A stretch of 64,000 nucleotides of DNA, taken from positions 310,001-374,000 of the forward strand of contig NZLU01000023.1 of assembly GCA_002692725.1 (NCBI GenBank), in the 5' to 3' direction. Positions 54,152-62,370 of this stretch are shown here, in pieces. The number at the start of each line of letters is the position of its first letter. Position 1 is the stretch's first letter. The position numbers and the translations under genes are program-made. The notes below the pieces were generated by a model, which did not search any database, was not told the DNA's origin, and was given only the letters and a program-made list of their open reading frames with translations. Source of the DNA: Ponticaulis sp. Its GTDB lineage: Bacteria; Pseudomonadota; Alphaproteobacteria; Caulobacterales; Hyphomonadaceae.

Positions 54152-55627
54152 CTATTCTGCCGCGGTCGATGCCGCATCCTCTCCCTCGGCGTCATCGGCG
54201 AGGTCTGACGACAATCCGTGACCATCAATCAGCTCAATGCGAGGGATTTCCTTACCTCCGGATTCTGAAATCTGAAGGTCTTCAAATCTGCGTGCCTGGG
54301 TCAGCACCCGGCTTTCGAGTGAAGCCGTCATTTTATCATAGCTTTTGACCGTGCTTCGCAGCGATTTGCCCATGGATTCGACATGCTCTGTCATGGTCGC
54401 GAGACGTTTATAGAGTTCGCGTCCCAGATCGGCGGCCTCAATGGCGTTCTTGGCGGCTTCTTCCTGGCGCCAGCCATAAGCCACAGCCTTGGCCAGAGCG
54501 ATCAGCGTGGACGGCGTCACGATCAGCACCCGGTTGCGGGCCGCATAATCAAACAGATCCCGCTCCACCTGAAGGGCGGCGGCATAGAAGTTTTCGCCCG
54601 GCACATACATGGCGACAAAATCGACGCGGGACTCGAAATCCTTCCAGTATTCTTTGCTCGCCAGTCGCTTCACATGATCCTTCATCTTGCGGGCATGGGC
54701 GGCCAGCAAAGTGTTGCGGCGGGCTTCATCGGCCTCGTCAGCGGCTTGCAGAAAATCATCAATACTGACTTTGGAATCGACCACAATTTCACGGCCGCCC
54801 GGCATTTTGATGATGACATCGGGCCTCAGCCCATCTCCGGCGCTGCCATGCTGCTCAACAAAATCGGAGTGCGAAGACAGGCCCGCCATCTCCATGACAT
54901 TTCGCAGGCTCTCCTCGCCCCAGCGTCCGCCACCTTTGGGAGAGGAGAGGGCGGTTACGAGCTTCGACGTGACAGCCTGATTTCGCGTCAGCATTTCGCC
55001 GATATTACGCACCTGTTCGAAAATGGCTGATTTATCTTCAGCCCGAACCTTTTCGAGGCCTTCGACGCGGGTTTCAAATTTTCCAATGGCTTCGCGGATC
55101 GGGCTCATCAGTGATTTCAGATTGCCCTCAGCGGCTTCCTTCTGCTTGCCGAAGGTTTCATTGGCGGTTTCGAGAAACAGGCTCTGGGATTGTTTAAGCG
55201 CCGCGTGCGCAATCTCTTTAAACCGTACTTCCACTTCTTCGCGCAGTTCCCGCAATTGCTTGCGCTCTTCATCCATGGCGCGGGCGCGTTCTTCACCGCG
55301 CACCTGTTCGGCATTAAGATTTTTCTCGGAATCTTCGAGCCGCAATTGCAGGGTTCGCCGCGCCTGTTCCAGCTCTTCGATGCGCCTTTCACCACGTTGG
55401 CGTTCATCCTCCAGATTGGCCTGCGCGGCTTCGAGGCGCACATTTGCGGTGGCAAGTTCACTTTCGGCTTCATACAGTCGGTTTATTTGCGCGCTGAGTG
55501 TTTCAGACCGCTTGCGAGAGGGCCATAACCAGACGGCCAAAGTTGCGCCCAGGAGCACAAAGCCGAGCAGGATGAGGTGGAGAGTGTCGAGTTCCAGGGA
55601 ACCGATATTTGCAAATGTGGTGTTCAT
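54152..55627 (-). CDS. rmuC: DNA recombination protein RmuC
   Basis: 491 residues. An N-terminal transmembrane helix (about 14-30) is followed by a long coiled coil (about 35-175). The RmuC core has SKLVTALSSPKGGGRWGEESLRN, RPDVIIKMPGGREIVVDSK, FVAMYVPGENFYAAAL and STLIALAKAVAYGWRQEEAA. The core resembles nucleases, and the protein limits rearrangements at inverted repeats. It is 44 bp upstream of def on the same strand. Confidence 0.93.
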   Translation of the reverse strand: MNTTFANIGSLELDTLHLILLGFVLLGATLAVWLWPSRKRSETLSAQINRLYEAESELATANVRLEAAQANLEDERQRGERRIEELEQARRTLQLRLEDSEKNLNAEQVRGEERARAMDEERKQLRELREEVEVRFKEIAHAALKQSQSLFLETANETFGKQKEAAEGNLKSLMSPIREAIGKFETRVEGLEKVRAEDKSAIFEQVRNIGEMLTRNQAVTSKLVTALSSPKGGGRWGEESLRNVMEMAGLSSHSDFVEQHGSAGDGLRPDVIIKMPGGREIVVDSKVSIDDFLQAADEADEARRNTLLAAHARKMKDHVKRLASKEYWKDFESRVDFVAMYVPGENFYAAALQVERDLFDYAARNRVLIVTPSTLIALAKAVAYGWRQEEAAKNAIEAADLGRELYKRLATMTEHVESMGKSLRSTVKSYDKMTASLESRVLTQARRFEDLQISESGGKEIPRIELIDGHGLSSDLADDAEGEDAASTAAE

Positions 55628-55780
55628 CAGACCAACTTATCAGGATTCGAGTGGAACAAAACATAAACGGTTAACAAGGGCAAGGATCTGTTAACCCACT
55701 TATTTGGCGTCCCTATATGATGAGTTGACCGGCTCTCGGGCTGGCATCACACAAAACGCAGCATAAGATCAGGATCTTTC

Positions 55781-56548
55781 ATGGTTCAGTTTCACCGGGA
55801 CACCGTTTTCTACGCAATTGGCGATGTTCACGGCATGGCCGGGGCGCTGATGAAGCTGCACCTTCAGATTATGCGACATCGCGCTGACACGTTTCCTGAT
55901 CGCCCGTTCGCAATCATTCACCTCGGTGACTATGTGGATCGCGGGCCCGATTCCCGAGAGGTGATCGAGTTGATTATGTCCATGGAGCGTCGTGCAGCCA
56001 CGAATCCCGACCTCACTGTGGTGTCGCTGAAAGGCAATCATGAGGACATGATGATCGAGGCTTTGACCGGCGATCCCGCCTTTCTTGACAATTGGATGCG
56101 AAATGGCGGTGATACCACCGTCGAAAGCTATCGGCCGCCCGGTGCGGATGAAGATGAAACCATGCTGCGATTTCCGGGGGATCATCTGGACTGGCTAAAA
56201 TCTCTGCCGGATATCCTCATTCTCGAGGCGCAGAAACTCGTTTTTGTACATGCGGGTGTGCATCCGTCACACTTTCCCGAAGATGGCAGTCAGGTGCACT
56301 TATGGACCCGCTCACAGCGCTTTTTCGATGTTTCGCGATGGTCGAAACAAGACAATCTGAAAGGCTATACCGTTGTGCATGGACACACGCCCGTGGATGA
56401 CGTGCAGTGTGTAACGCACGAAACCAGTCGTCGAATCAATGTGGACACTGGCGCTGTATTTGGCGGGTCGCTGACCGCTGTGGTGTTGGATGGCGGGGCC
56501 GAGCCTCCGACCTTTCTGAAGATTGACGCCGAGACAGGATCAGACTGA
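55781..56548 (+). CDS. Metallophosphatase (serine/threonine protein phosphatase-like)
   Basis: 255 residues with all calcineurin-type motifs: YAIGDVHGM, GDYVDRGPDS, LKGNHEDMM, VFVHAGVHP and VVHGHTPVDD. It binds two metal ions and removes phosphate from proteins or nucleotides. Cytoplasmic. The start ATG at 55781 follows GATCAGGATC. Divergent from rmuC. Confidence 0.9.
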   Translation: MVQFHRDTVFYAIGDVHGMAGALMKLHLQIMRHRADTFPDRPFAIIHLGDYVDRGPDSREVIELIMSMERRAATNPDLTVVSLKGNHEDMMIEALTGDPAFLDNWMRNGGDTTVESYRPPGADEDETMLRFPGDHLDWLKSLPDILILEAQKLVFVHAGVHPSHFPEDGSQVHLWTRSQRFFDVSRWSKQDNLKGYTVVHGHTPVDDVQCVTHETSRRINVDTGAVFGGSLTAVVLDGGAEPPTFLKIDAETGSD

Positions 56549-56620
56549 CACAGTCTTGACTTCCCGCAGCCGAGTTGGAACAGATCGCGAAACCGGGCTC
56601 CAGGCGAAAACAGGATAAGA

Positions 56621-57238
56621 ATGACAAAGATTTTTCTGCACGAGGGCGACCTTCCCGACGGGCTCCAATGGGGCAGCTCAATCGCAATCGACACAGAGAC
56701 CCAAGGGTTATCCCTGATTCGCGACAAGCTCTGTGTGGTGCAGATTTCTTCGGGCGACGGCTCCGCTCATCTCGTCCAGATGGACCGGAATGCCTATGAC
56801 GCCCCAAATCTCAAGGCGTTGCTCGCAGATACGGCCATCGAGAAAATCTTTCATTTTGCGCGTTTTGACGTTGCGATGATCAAGAAATGGCTGAATGTCG
56901 ACTGCACGCCGGTCTTCTGCACCAAGATCGCGTCCAAGCTTGTCCGCACATACACTGACCGCCACGGCCTGAAAGATGTATCGCGTGAGCTGGTTGGCGT
57001 CGACATGTCCAAAGCCCAGCAAAGCTCGGACTGGGGCGCTGAAAAGCTCAGCGATGCCCAGCTGGCTTATGCGGCGTCGGACGTGCTTCACCTTCATGAA
57101 ATCCGAAACAAGCTTCAGGAGATGCTGGATCGCGAGGGCCGTGCTGAGCTTGCAAAGTCCTGTTTCGACTTTCTCCCCGTTCGTGCACAGCTCGATCTCG
57201 AAGGCTGGGCTGAAATGGATATTTTTGCCCACAGCTGA
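56621..57238 (+). CDS. Ribonuclease D-like 3'-5' exonuclease
   Basis: 205 residues: the exonuclease domain only, without the HRDC domains of full RNase D. DEDDy residues are in AIDTETQGL (Asp, Glu), FHFARFDVAM (Asp) and YAASDVLHLHEI (Tyr, Asp). It probably trims structured RNA such as tRNA precursors. The short form is the usual alphaproteobacterial version. It lies 72 bp after the phosphatase gene. Confidence 0.9.
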   Translation: MTKIFLHEGDLPDGLQWGSSIAIDTETQGLSLIRDKLCVVQISSGDGSAHLVQMDRNAYDAPNLKALLADTAIEKIFHFARFDVAMIKKWLNVDCTPVFCTKIASKLVRTYTDRHGLKDVSRELVGVDMSKAQQSSDWGAEKLSDAQLAYAASDVLHLHEIRNKLQEMLDREGRAELAKSCFDFLPVRAQLDLEGWAEMDIFAHS

Positions 57239-57401
57239 CGGGTCATCGGGCCTGTGGTGTGTTTGCCGCGACAGGTAAAAAAGTGGGCATTCCGGCAGCA
57301 GAAACTGAATTTCGTTGCTGATCTCCTCAGAACTGCCCTAGTTTCGCCGCAGCTCTTTCGCTAGATGTTCTTTAAGTCCTTGAGGAATATAGTTTCAGAC
57401 T

Positions 57402-58043
57402 ATGACAGCAACCGGCGCCACTTTGGATGAATTCTGGGTCCCGAAGCGGAGATTATCGCTTCGGCAAGCGCGGTCCCGTTCCGATCTCGTTCGGCTCCTG
57501 CGCATGCTGTTTACGTCGGCGGCGGCCATCTCTGCAGGGGTTCTGATCGGCAGTCTTGCTTACAGCGTCATTTCCGGTGGAAATTCGGCAACGGCGGTTC
57601 AGTCCGCGCAAGTTGTCACCATGAAGAATCCAAGATTTACGGGTCGTAATGCGACCGGTCAGCCATATGTGATTACAGCGGATGAAGCCCAGCGTAACGG
57701 GGCGAACCCCTCCTTGATTGAACTCAAAAACCCGGCACTGGATGACGGGCTGAACGGCACGGTTCGTGCACCGCGTGGTATGTTCGATCAGGATGCGCAG
57801 TATCTTGAGCTGTTCGAAGAAGTTGTTTTAACCGATGCGTCAGGCAACCGATTCGAGACGACACATGCGCGTATGTATGTGCGGGAAAACCGGATTGTCG
57901 GTTTACAGCCCCTGGACGGCGTGGGACCGCTTGGCAAAATCAGGGCGGACTCGTATGAAATTCAGGACGGGGGAGACGTGGTCATCTTTCGAGGTAACGT
58001 CTGGACCGAAATTGACCAGTCAGCCAATGAGGCAGGAGAATAG
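57402..58043 (+). CDS. lptC: LPS export ABC transporter periplasmic protein LptC
   Basis: 213 residues. One N-terminal transmembrane helix (about 38-58), then a beta-jellyroll of the LptC type (VITADEAQRNGANPSLIELK, LELFEEVVLTDASGNRFETT). It takes lipopolysaccharide from LptBFG and passes it to LptA. It is 2 bp upstream of lptA. Confidence 0.92.
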   Translation: MTATGATLDEFWVPKRRLSLRQARSRSDLVRLLRMLFTSAAAISAGVLIGSLAYSVISGGNSATAVQSAQVVTMKNPRFTGRNATGQPYVITADEAQRNGANPSLIELKNPALDDGLNGTVRAPRGMFDQDAQYLELFEEVVLTDASGNRFETTHARMYVRENRIVGLQPLDGVGPLGKIRADSYEIQDGGDVVIFRGNVWTEIDQSANEAGE

Positions 58044-58045
58044 TC

Positions 58046-58573
58046 GTGTTGAAATCAGCATTAATTGTGTCGGGTCTCATTGTAGGACTCAGTTTTAGCG
58101 CCACAGCTCAGATCAGCTCCACAGGTGGACCGATCCAGATCGAGGCGGACCGACTGGACTTCTTCGACAATGAGGCCCGTGCGGTCTACAGAGGCAATGT
58201 TGACGCCATTCAGGGTGACGCCCGGATTCGCGCTAAAAAGCTGACGATCAATTTTGAAAAGAAAGAATCCACCGTCGAGGGTGGTGCGCTCGGGTCTGGT
58301 GTTGGTGATGTAAAATCGCTCGTGGCGGAAGGTGATGTCTACTACATGACCCCCGGTGAAAAGGCCAAAGGCGACCGCGGTGTTTATGACTATAAGGAAG
58401 ATCGTATCGTTCTCACCGGCAATGTCACGCTGACACGTGGCGAGAATGTCATTGTTGGCGACCGTCTGATCGTCAATGTCGGCGAAGGGCGTTCCCGAGT
58501 GGAATCAGATTCCCGTCGCCGGGGCGAACGTGTGCGAACCGTTATCGTAACCAGCGGAAGCGAAGAGAGTTAA
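58046..58573 (+). CDS. lptA: LPS transport periplasmic protein LptA
   Basis: 175 residues starting at GTG after AGGAG. The signal peptide (LIVSGLIVGLSFSATA) is followed by the OstA-like jellyroll (IQIEADRLDFFDNEARAVYR, RIRAKKLTINFEKKES, LTGNVTLTRGENVIVGDRLI). It bridges the periplasm between LptC and LptD. Confidence 0.93.
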   Translation: MLKSALIVSGLIVGLSFSATAQISSTGGPIQIEADRLDFFDNEARAVYRGNVDAIQGDARIRAKKLTINFEKKESTVEGGALGSGVGDVKSLVAEGDVYYMTPGEKAKGDRGVYDYKEDRIVLTGNVTLTRGENVIVGDRLIVNVGEGRSRVESDSRRRGERVRTVIVTSGSEES

Positions 58574-58680
58574 CTAACGCGGCTTGCATATTTTCCGCTT
58601 GCCGCAATAAGCTCTTAATCAAGACATGCAAGAATAGGGCCGCAGGCTGATGATCGGCCTCGCGCTTTGGGAGACAACCA

Positions 58681-59415
58681 TTGAGTAATGACCAGTCAGG
58701 TCTCGTCGCATCGAACCTTGCCAAGACGTTCAAGAAACGTCGGGTGGTTCATGACGTCTCTTTGTCGCTTAAGCGTGGGGAAATCGTAGGTCTGCTCGGC
58801 CCAAACGGAGCAGGTAAAACAACCTGTTTCTATATGATGATGGGGCTTATCACGGCCGATGAAGGGCGCATTCTGATCGACGGAGAAGAGGTGACACACC
58901 TCCCAATGTATCAGCGTGCCCGTCTTGGGGTAGGATATCTGCCACAGGAGACATCAATCTTTCGCGGTATGAACGTGGAAGAAAATGTGATGAGCGTTGT
59001 AGAACTCGTTGAGAAGGACAAGAAGGTCCGGAAACAGACGGTTGAAAGCCTTCTGGAAGAGTTAAGTATCACCCATATCCGATCGCAATCGGCAATGTCT
59101 CTGTCTGGTGGTGAACGCCGCCGGGTGGAAATTGCACGCGCGCTGGCATCAAGGCCGAGTTTCATGTTGTTGGACGAACCGTTCACCGGGATCGACCCAC
59201 TGGCCATTTCGGATATTTCCGATCTGGTGCGCTATCTGAAACAACGCGGTATTGGCGTGCTCATCACGGACCACCAGGTCCGCGAAACACTTCAGATCGT
59301 GGATCGTGCATCCATCATTTATGATGGTCGCGTTCTGTTTGAAGGTGCACCGGAAGACATCCTCAAAAATGAGGAAGTGCGCCGGGTCTATCTGGGTGAA
59401 AGGTTCGCGGCCTAG
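58681..59415 (+). CDS. lptB: LPS export ABC transporter ATPase LptB
   Basis: 244 residues with a TTG start (GGGAG 7 bp upstream). Walker A GPNGAGKTT, signature LSGGERRR, Walker B FMLLDEPF and the switch His in ITDHQVRETL. It powers LptBFG in the inner membrane. It is 107 bp after lptA and 10 bp before rpoN. Confidence 0.95.
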   Translation: MSNDQSGLVASNLAKTFKKRRVVHDVSLSLKRGEIVGLLGPNGAGKTTCFYMMMGLITADEGRILIDGEEVTHLPMYQRARLGVGYLPQETSIFRGMNVEENVMSVVELVEKDKKVRKQTVESLLEELSITHIRSQSAMSLSGGERRRVEIARALASRPSFMLLDEPFTGIDPLAISDISDLVRYLKQRGIGVLITDHQVRETLQIVDRASIIYDGRVLFEGAPEDILKNEEVRRVYLGERFAA

Positions 59416-59425
59416 GAGGCACGCG

Positions 59426-60928
59426 GTGGCGTTTTCACAGCGGATGGATCTTCGCCAGGGACAATCCCTGGTCATGACCCCCCAATTGCAGCAGGCGATC
59501 AAGCTGCTGCAGCTCTCCAATATTGAACTCGCGGCCTATGTCGAACAGGAGCTTGAACGCAATCCGCTTTTGCAGCGCGACGACAGCGATTCCTCGTCTG
59601 ACGATTCAGAACACTCCACGACAGAGACAGATGATTACGGCGCGCGGGAAGGCGAGGATCTCGTCCGCGCTCAGGATAATCTCGATGCGCCCAGTGAAGA
59701 CGCTTACGAGGCGGACAGCCCATCCGACAGCGCAGTTGAAGCCCATGGCTCAAGCTCGTCCGGCTCTGGCGCGGGGTCAACAGCCTCTGGCTCTGGCCGC
59801 GGGCCTGGCGAGGACGTCGATTTCGAATCCATTCTGTCGAGCGAAAAAACACTGCGCGAACACCTGAAAGACCAGCTCGCTATGGCGGGCCTGAATGAGG
59901 TCGATCAGATCATCGCGTCTCAGCTGATCGAAGAAACCGATGAGGGCGGCTATATGCGCGCCGAAATCGATCAGACGGCGGAACAGCTCGGCGTCGAAAC
60001 CAGTCATGTGCTTGAAATTCTTGATATCTGTCAGGGGTTTGAGCCGACGGGTGTTATGGCACGCTCGATCAAGGAATGCCTTGCCCTTCAGCTCAAAGAG
60101 CTGAACCGGCTTGATCCGGCCATGCAGACTTTGCTCGATAATCTGGCTTTGGTGGCCAAGCACGATCTTTATGGTCTGGCCCAGGTGTGTGGTGTGGACA
60201 GGGCGGATGTGCTGGACATGATTTCCGAGATCAAAGCACTCACGCCTCGTCCGGGTGCGGCTTTTGCCGGTGATGCGGCGCAGGCGGTCGTGCCAGACGT
60301 CTTTATCCGTGAGCTTCCCTATGGCGCCTTCGGTGTGGAGTTGAACTCTGACACCCTGCCGCGCGTGCTGATGGATCGTACCTATTATGGCGAGGTCTCT
60401 AAAGTTGCCAAACGCGACGAAGAGAAAGAATTCATCGAAGACTGTGCGGCGAATGCCAACTGGCTCATTAAGAGTCTCGACCAGCGCGCACGCACCATTC
60501 TGAAGGTCTCTCAGGAAGTGGTTCGCCAGCAGGATGCCTTTTTTGTTCACGGTGTTGCGCATCTTCGGCCGCTCAATCTGAAAACCGTGGCCGATGCCAT
60601 TGGCATGCATGAATCGACCGTGTCACGCGTGACGTCCAACAAATACATGTCCAGCCCGCGAGGCATGTTTGAACTGAAATATTTCTTCTCCGCGGCCATT
60701 CCGGCCACCGGGGAGGGCGAGGCACATTCAGCCGAAGCCGTCCGTCACCGGATCAAAACCCTGATCGAAAACGAGACCCTGGATACGGTTCTGTCAGACG
60801 ACCAGCTGGTCGATGAGCTCCGTGGTTTTGGTATAGATATCGCCCGACGCACTGTCGCAAAATATCGCGAATCTCTTCGGATCCCGTCTTCGGTCCAGCG
60901 CCGACGCGCCATGCGACAATCGGCCTGA
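59426..60928 (+). CDS. rpoN: RNA polymerase sigma-54 factor
   Basis: 500 residues from GTG (59426), preceded by AGGAGG with 6-bp spacing. Region I is QRMDLRQGQSLVMTPQLQQA, with the Gln-rich helix. An acidic/Ser-Gly linker (about 55-115) follows, then core-binding and HTH regions, ending with the RpoN box ARRTVAKYRE. It directs activator-dependent transcription, classically of nitrogen genes. It is followed downstream by hpf and ptsN, the usual arrangement. Confidence 0.94.
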   Translation: MAFSQRMDLRQGQSLVMTPQLQQAIKLLQLSNIELAAYVEQELERNPLLQRDDSDSSSDDSEHSTTETDDYGAREGEDLVRAQDNLDAPSEDAYEADSPSDSAVEAHGSSSSGSGAGSTASGSGRGPGEDVDFESILSSEKTLREHLKDQLAMAGLNEVDQIIASQLIEETDEGGYMRAEIDQTAEQLGVETSHVLEILDICQGFEPTGVMARSIKECLALQLKELNRLDPAMQTLLDNLALVAKHDLYGLAQVCGVDRADVLDMISEIKALTPRPGAAFAGDAAQAVVPDVFIRELPYGAFGVELNSDTLPRVLMDRTYYGEVSKVAKRDEEKEFIEDCAANANWLIKSLDQRARTILKVSQEVVRQQDAFFVHGVAHLRPLNLKTVADAIGMHESTVSRVTSNKYMSSPRGMFELKYFFSAAIPATGEGEAHSAEAVRHRIKTLIENETLDTVLSDDQLVDELRGFGIDIARRTVAKYRESLRIPSSVQRRRAMRQSA

Positions 60929-61140
60929 TCCTTCAACAGTTTTTCGGCAAATCGAGCGTTTACCATAATACCTGCCTGAATGCGGGTGATCGCGCTCGCA
61001 ATCTTAACACCTGAAAGCGGCGAAACGGTTGACTCTTGCCACTTAAAGGTCCATTTGCCCGCGCTTGTTCTTGTCAGACCCCTGGTTTTTGCTGCAAAAT
61101 CATCCGCAGACGGGGAGACAAAAAACAAAAAGGACCCAAC

Positions 61141-61728
61141 ATGCTGATTCAGATTGCCGGACGGAATATTGATCTCGGAGATGCACTCAGGAACCGTATC
61201 GAAAACGGACTGGAAGATGCAGTAACCAAGTATTTTGACCGAGCGACGGAAGGTAATGTCAGCATGTCCAGGGACGGACATCTCTATGATGTCGAATGTC
61301 AGGTCGCCCTGCCATCAGGCATTTCCCTGCAAAGTCGTGGTGAAGCTAACGAACCCTATGCGGCGTTCGAAGTTGCGCTCGACAAGCTGGAAAAGCGCGT
61401 CCGCCGCTACAAGCGCCGTCTGCGCGACCATCACCGCCCGGATCGTGGGCCTCTGCCAGCCGAAATGGCGAATTCATTCGTTGTGGCCCCGGCAGATGAA
61501 AACGAATCTGAAACGGAAGTAGACTACGATACAGTCGAAGCGCCGGCTGTAATCGCTGAAACGCAGACACAAATCAAAACGATGACGGCCAGCATGGCGG
61601 TCATGCAATTGGAACTGATGGAAATTCCGGCATTGATGTTCCGGAATGCCAAACACGGTGGTCTCAACATGGTTTATCGACGGGAAGACGGTCATATTGG
61701 CTGGGTCGACCCGAGTAAAACCGACTAA
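61141..61728 (+). CDS. hpf: Ribosome hibernation promoting factor, long form
   Basis: 195 residues. The N-terminal domain (IQIAGRNIDLGDALRNRIEN, KLEKRVRRYKRRLRDHH) blocks the ribosomal decoding centre. The C-terminal domain (FRNAKHGGLNMVYRREDGHIGWV) drives 100S dimerisation, so this is the long type. The start is the ATG preceded by AAAAGGACC. It lies between rpoN and ptsN, as in many alphaproteobacteria. Confidence 0.94.
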   Translation: MLIQIAGRNIDLGDALRNRIENGLEDAVTKYFDRATEGNVSMSRDGHLYDVECQVALPSGISLQSRGEANEPYAAFEVALDKLEKRVRRYKRRLRDHHRPDRGPLPAEMANSFVVAPADENESETEVDYDTVEAPAVIAETQTQIKTMTASMAVMQLELMEIPALMFRNAKHGGLNMVYRREDGHIGWVDPSKTD

Positions 61729-61764
61729 CTGTTTGACAGAGTCACCGATAATCAAAGGTCATTC

Positions 61765-62235
61765 ATGACAAAAGATCTCTCTGATCTCCTGGACGGTGGT
61801 GCCATTCTGCCCGCTTTGACGTGCACAAGCCCGAAACAGGTGTTTTCGCGGCTTGCCTCTTCGCTTTCAGAAAAGACGAGAGTCTCCGAGCGGGACATAC
61901 TGTCTGCGATTCTGGAACGTGAACGGTTGGGGTCCACCGCCGTAGGCCATGGCGTCGTGCTTCCTCATGCGCGACTGGCGGACATCGACAAGCCCATTGG
62001 GGCATTTGCGCGGCTGGTGTCACCCATCGATTTTGATGCGGTCGATGATCAGCCATGCGATCTTGTTTTCATGCTTCTGGCCTCCGCAGGTGACGGTGCG
62101 GATCATTTAAGGGCGCTCGCGCGTATTGCCCGTGTCATGCGTATCGCTGATGTGCGCCAGCAACTTCGCGACGCTCAGAACGAGACGGACATTCGTCTTG
62201 CAATGTCCGCGATCACTCAGAGCACCGCAGCCTGA
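61765..62235 (+). CDS. ptsN: PTS EIIA-Ntr regulatory protein
   Basis: 156 residues. Phosphorylated His68 is in GHGVVLPHARLADIDKP, preceded by SERDILSAILERERLG. It receives phosphate from the nitrogen PTS and regulates potassium, nitrogen and cell-cycle responses. It is last in the lptC-to-ptsN run. Confidence 0.94.
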   Translation: MTKDLSDLLDGGAILPALTCTSPKQVFSRLASSLSEKTRVSERDILSAILERERLGSTAVGHGVVLPHARLADIDKPIGAFARLVSPIDFDAVDDQPCDLVFMLLASAGDGADHLRALARIARVMRIADVRQQLRDAQNETDIRLAMSAITQSTAA

Positions 62236-62294
62236 GGAATGATAGCGTTCGCGTTTTGCGTGCGTTGTAAATGACACCTTAACAGGATCAGTAA

Positions 62295-62320
62295 AAGCGT
62301 CTGAATATCCCAAGACGCTT
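62295..62320 (+). terminator. Possible terminator after ptsN
   Basis: A perfect 8-bp stem (AAGCGTCT at 62295-62302, AGACGCTT at 62313-62320) with a 10-nt loop, 60 bp after ptsN. There is no T-run, so activity is uncertain. Confidence 0.35.
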
Positions 62321-62370
62321 CCTTAAAGTGTTTGTGTTTAAACCGGATTATTGGAAATTCGGGTATTCGC

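Noticed and set aside
54383..55030. 215-codon plus-strand frame over rmuC
   Set aside because: It is antisense to the conserved RmuC core and has no family motif.
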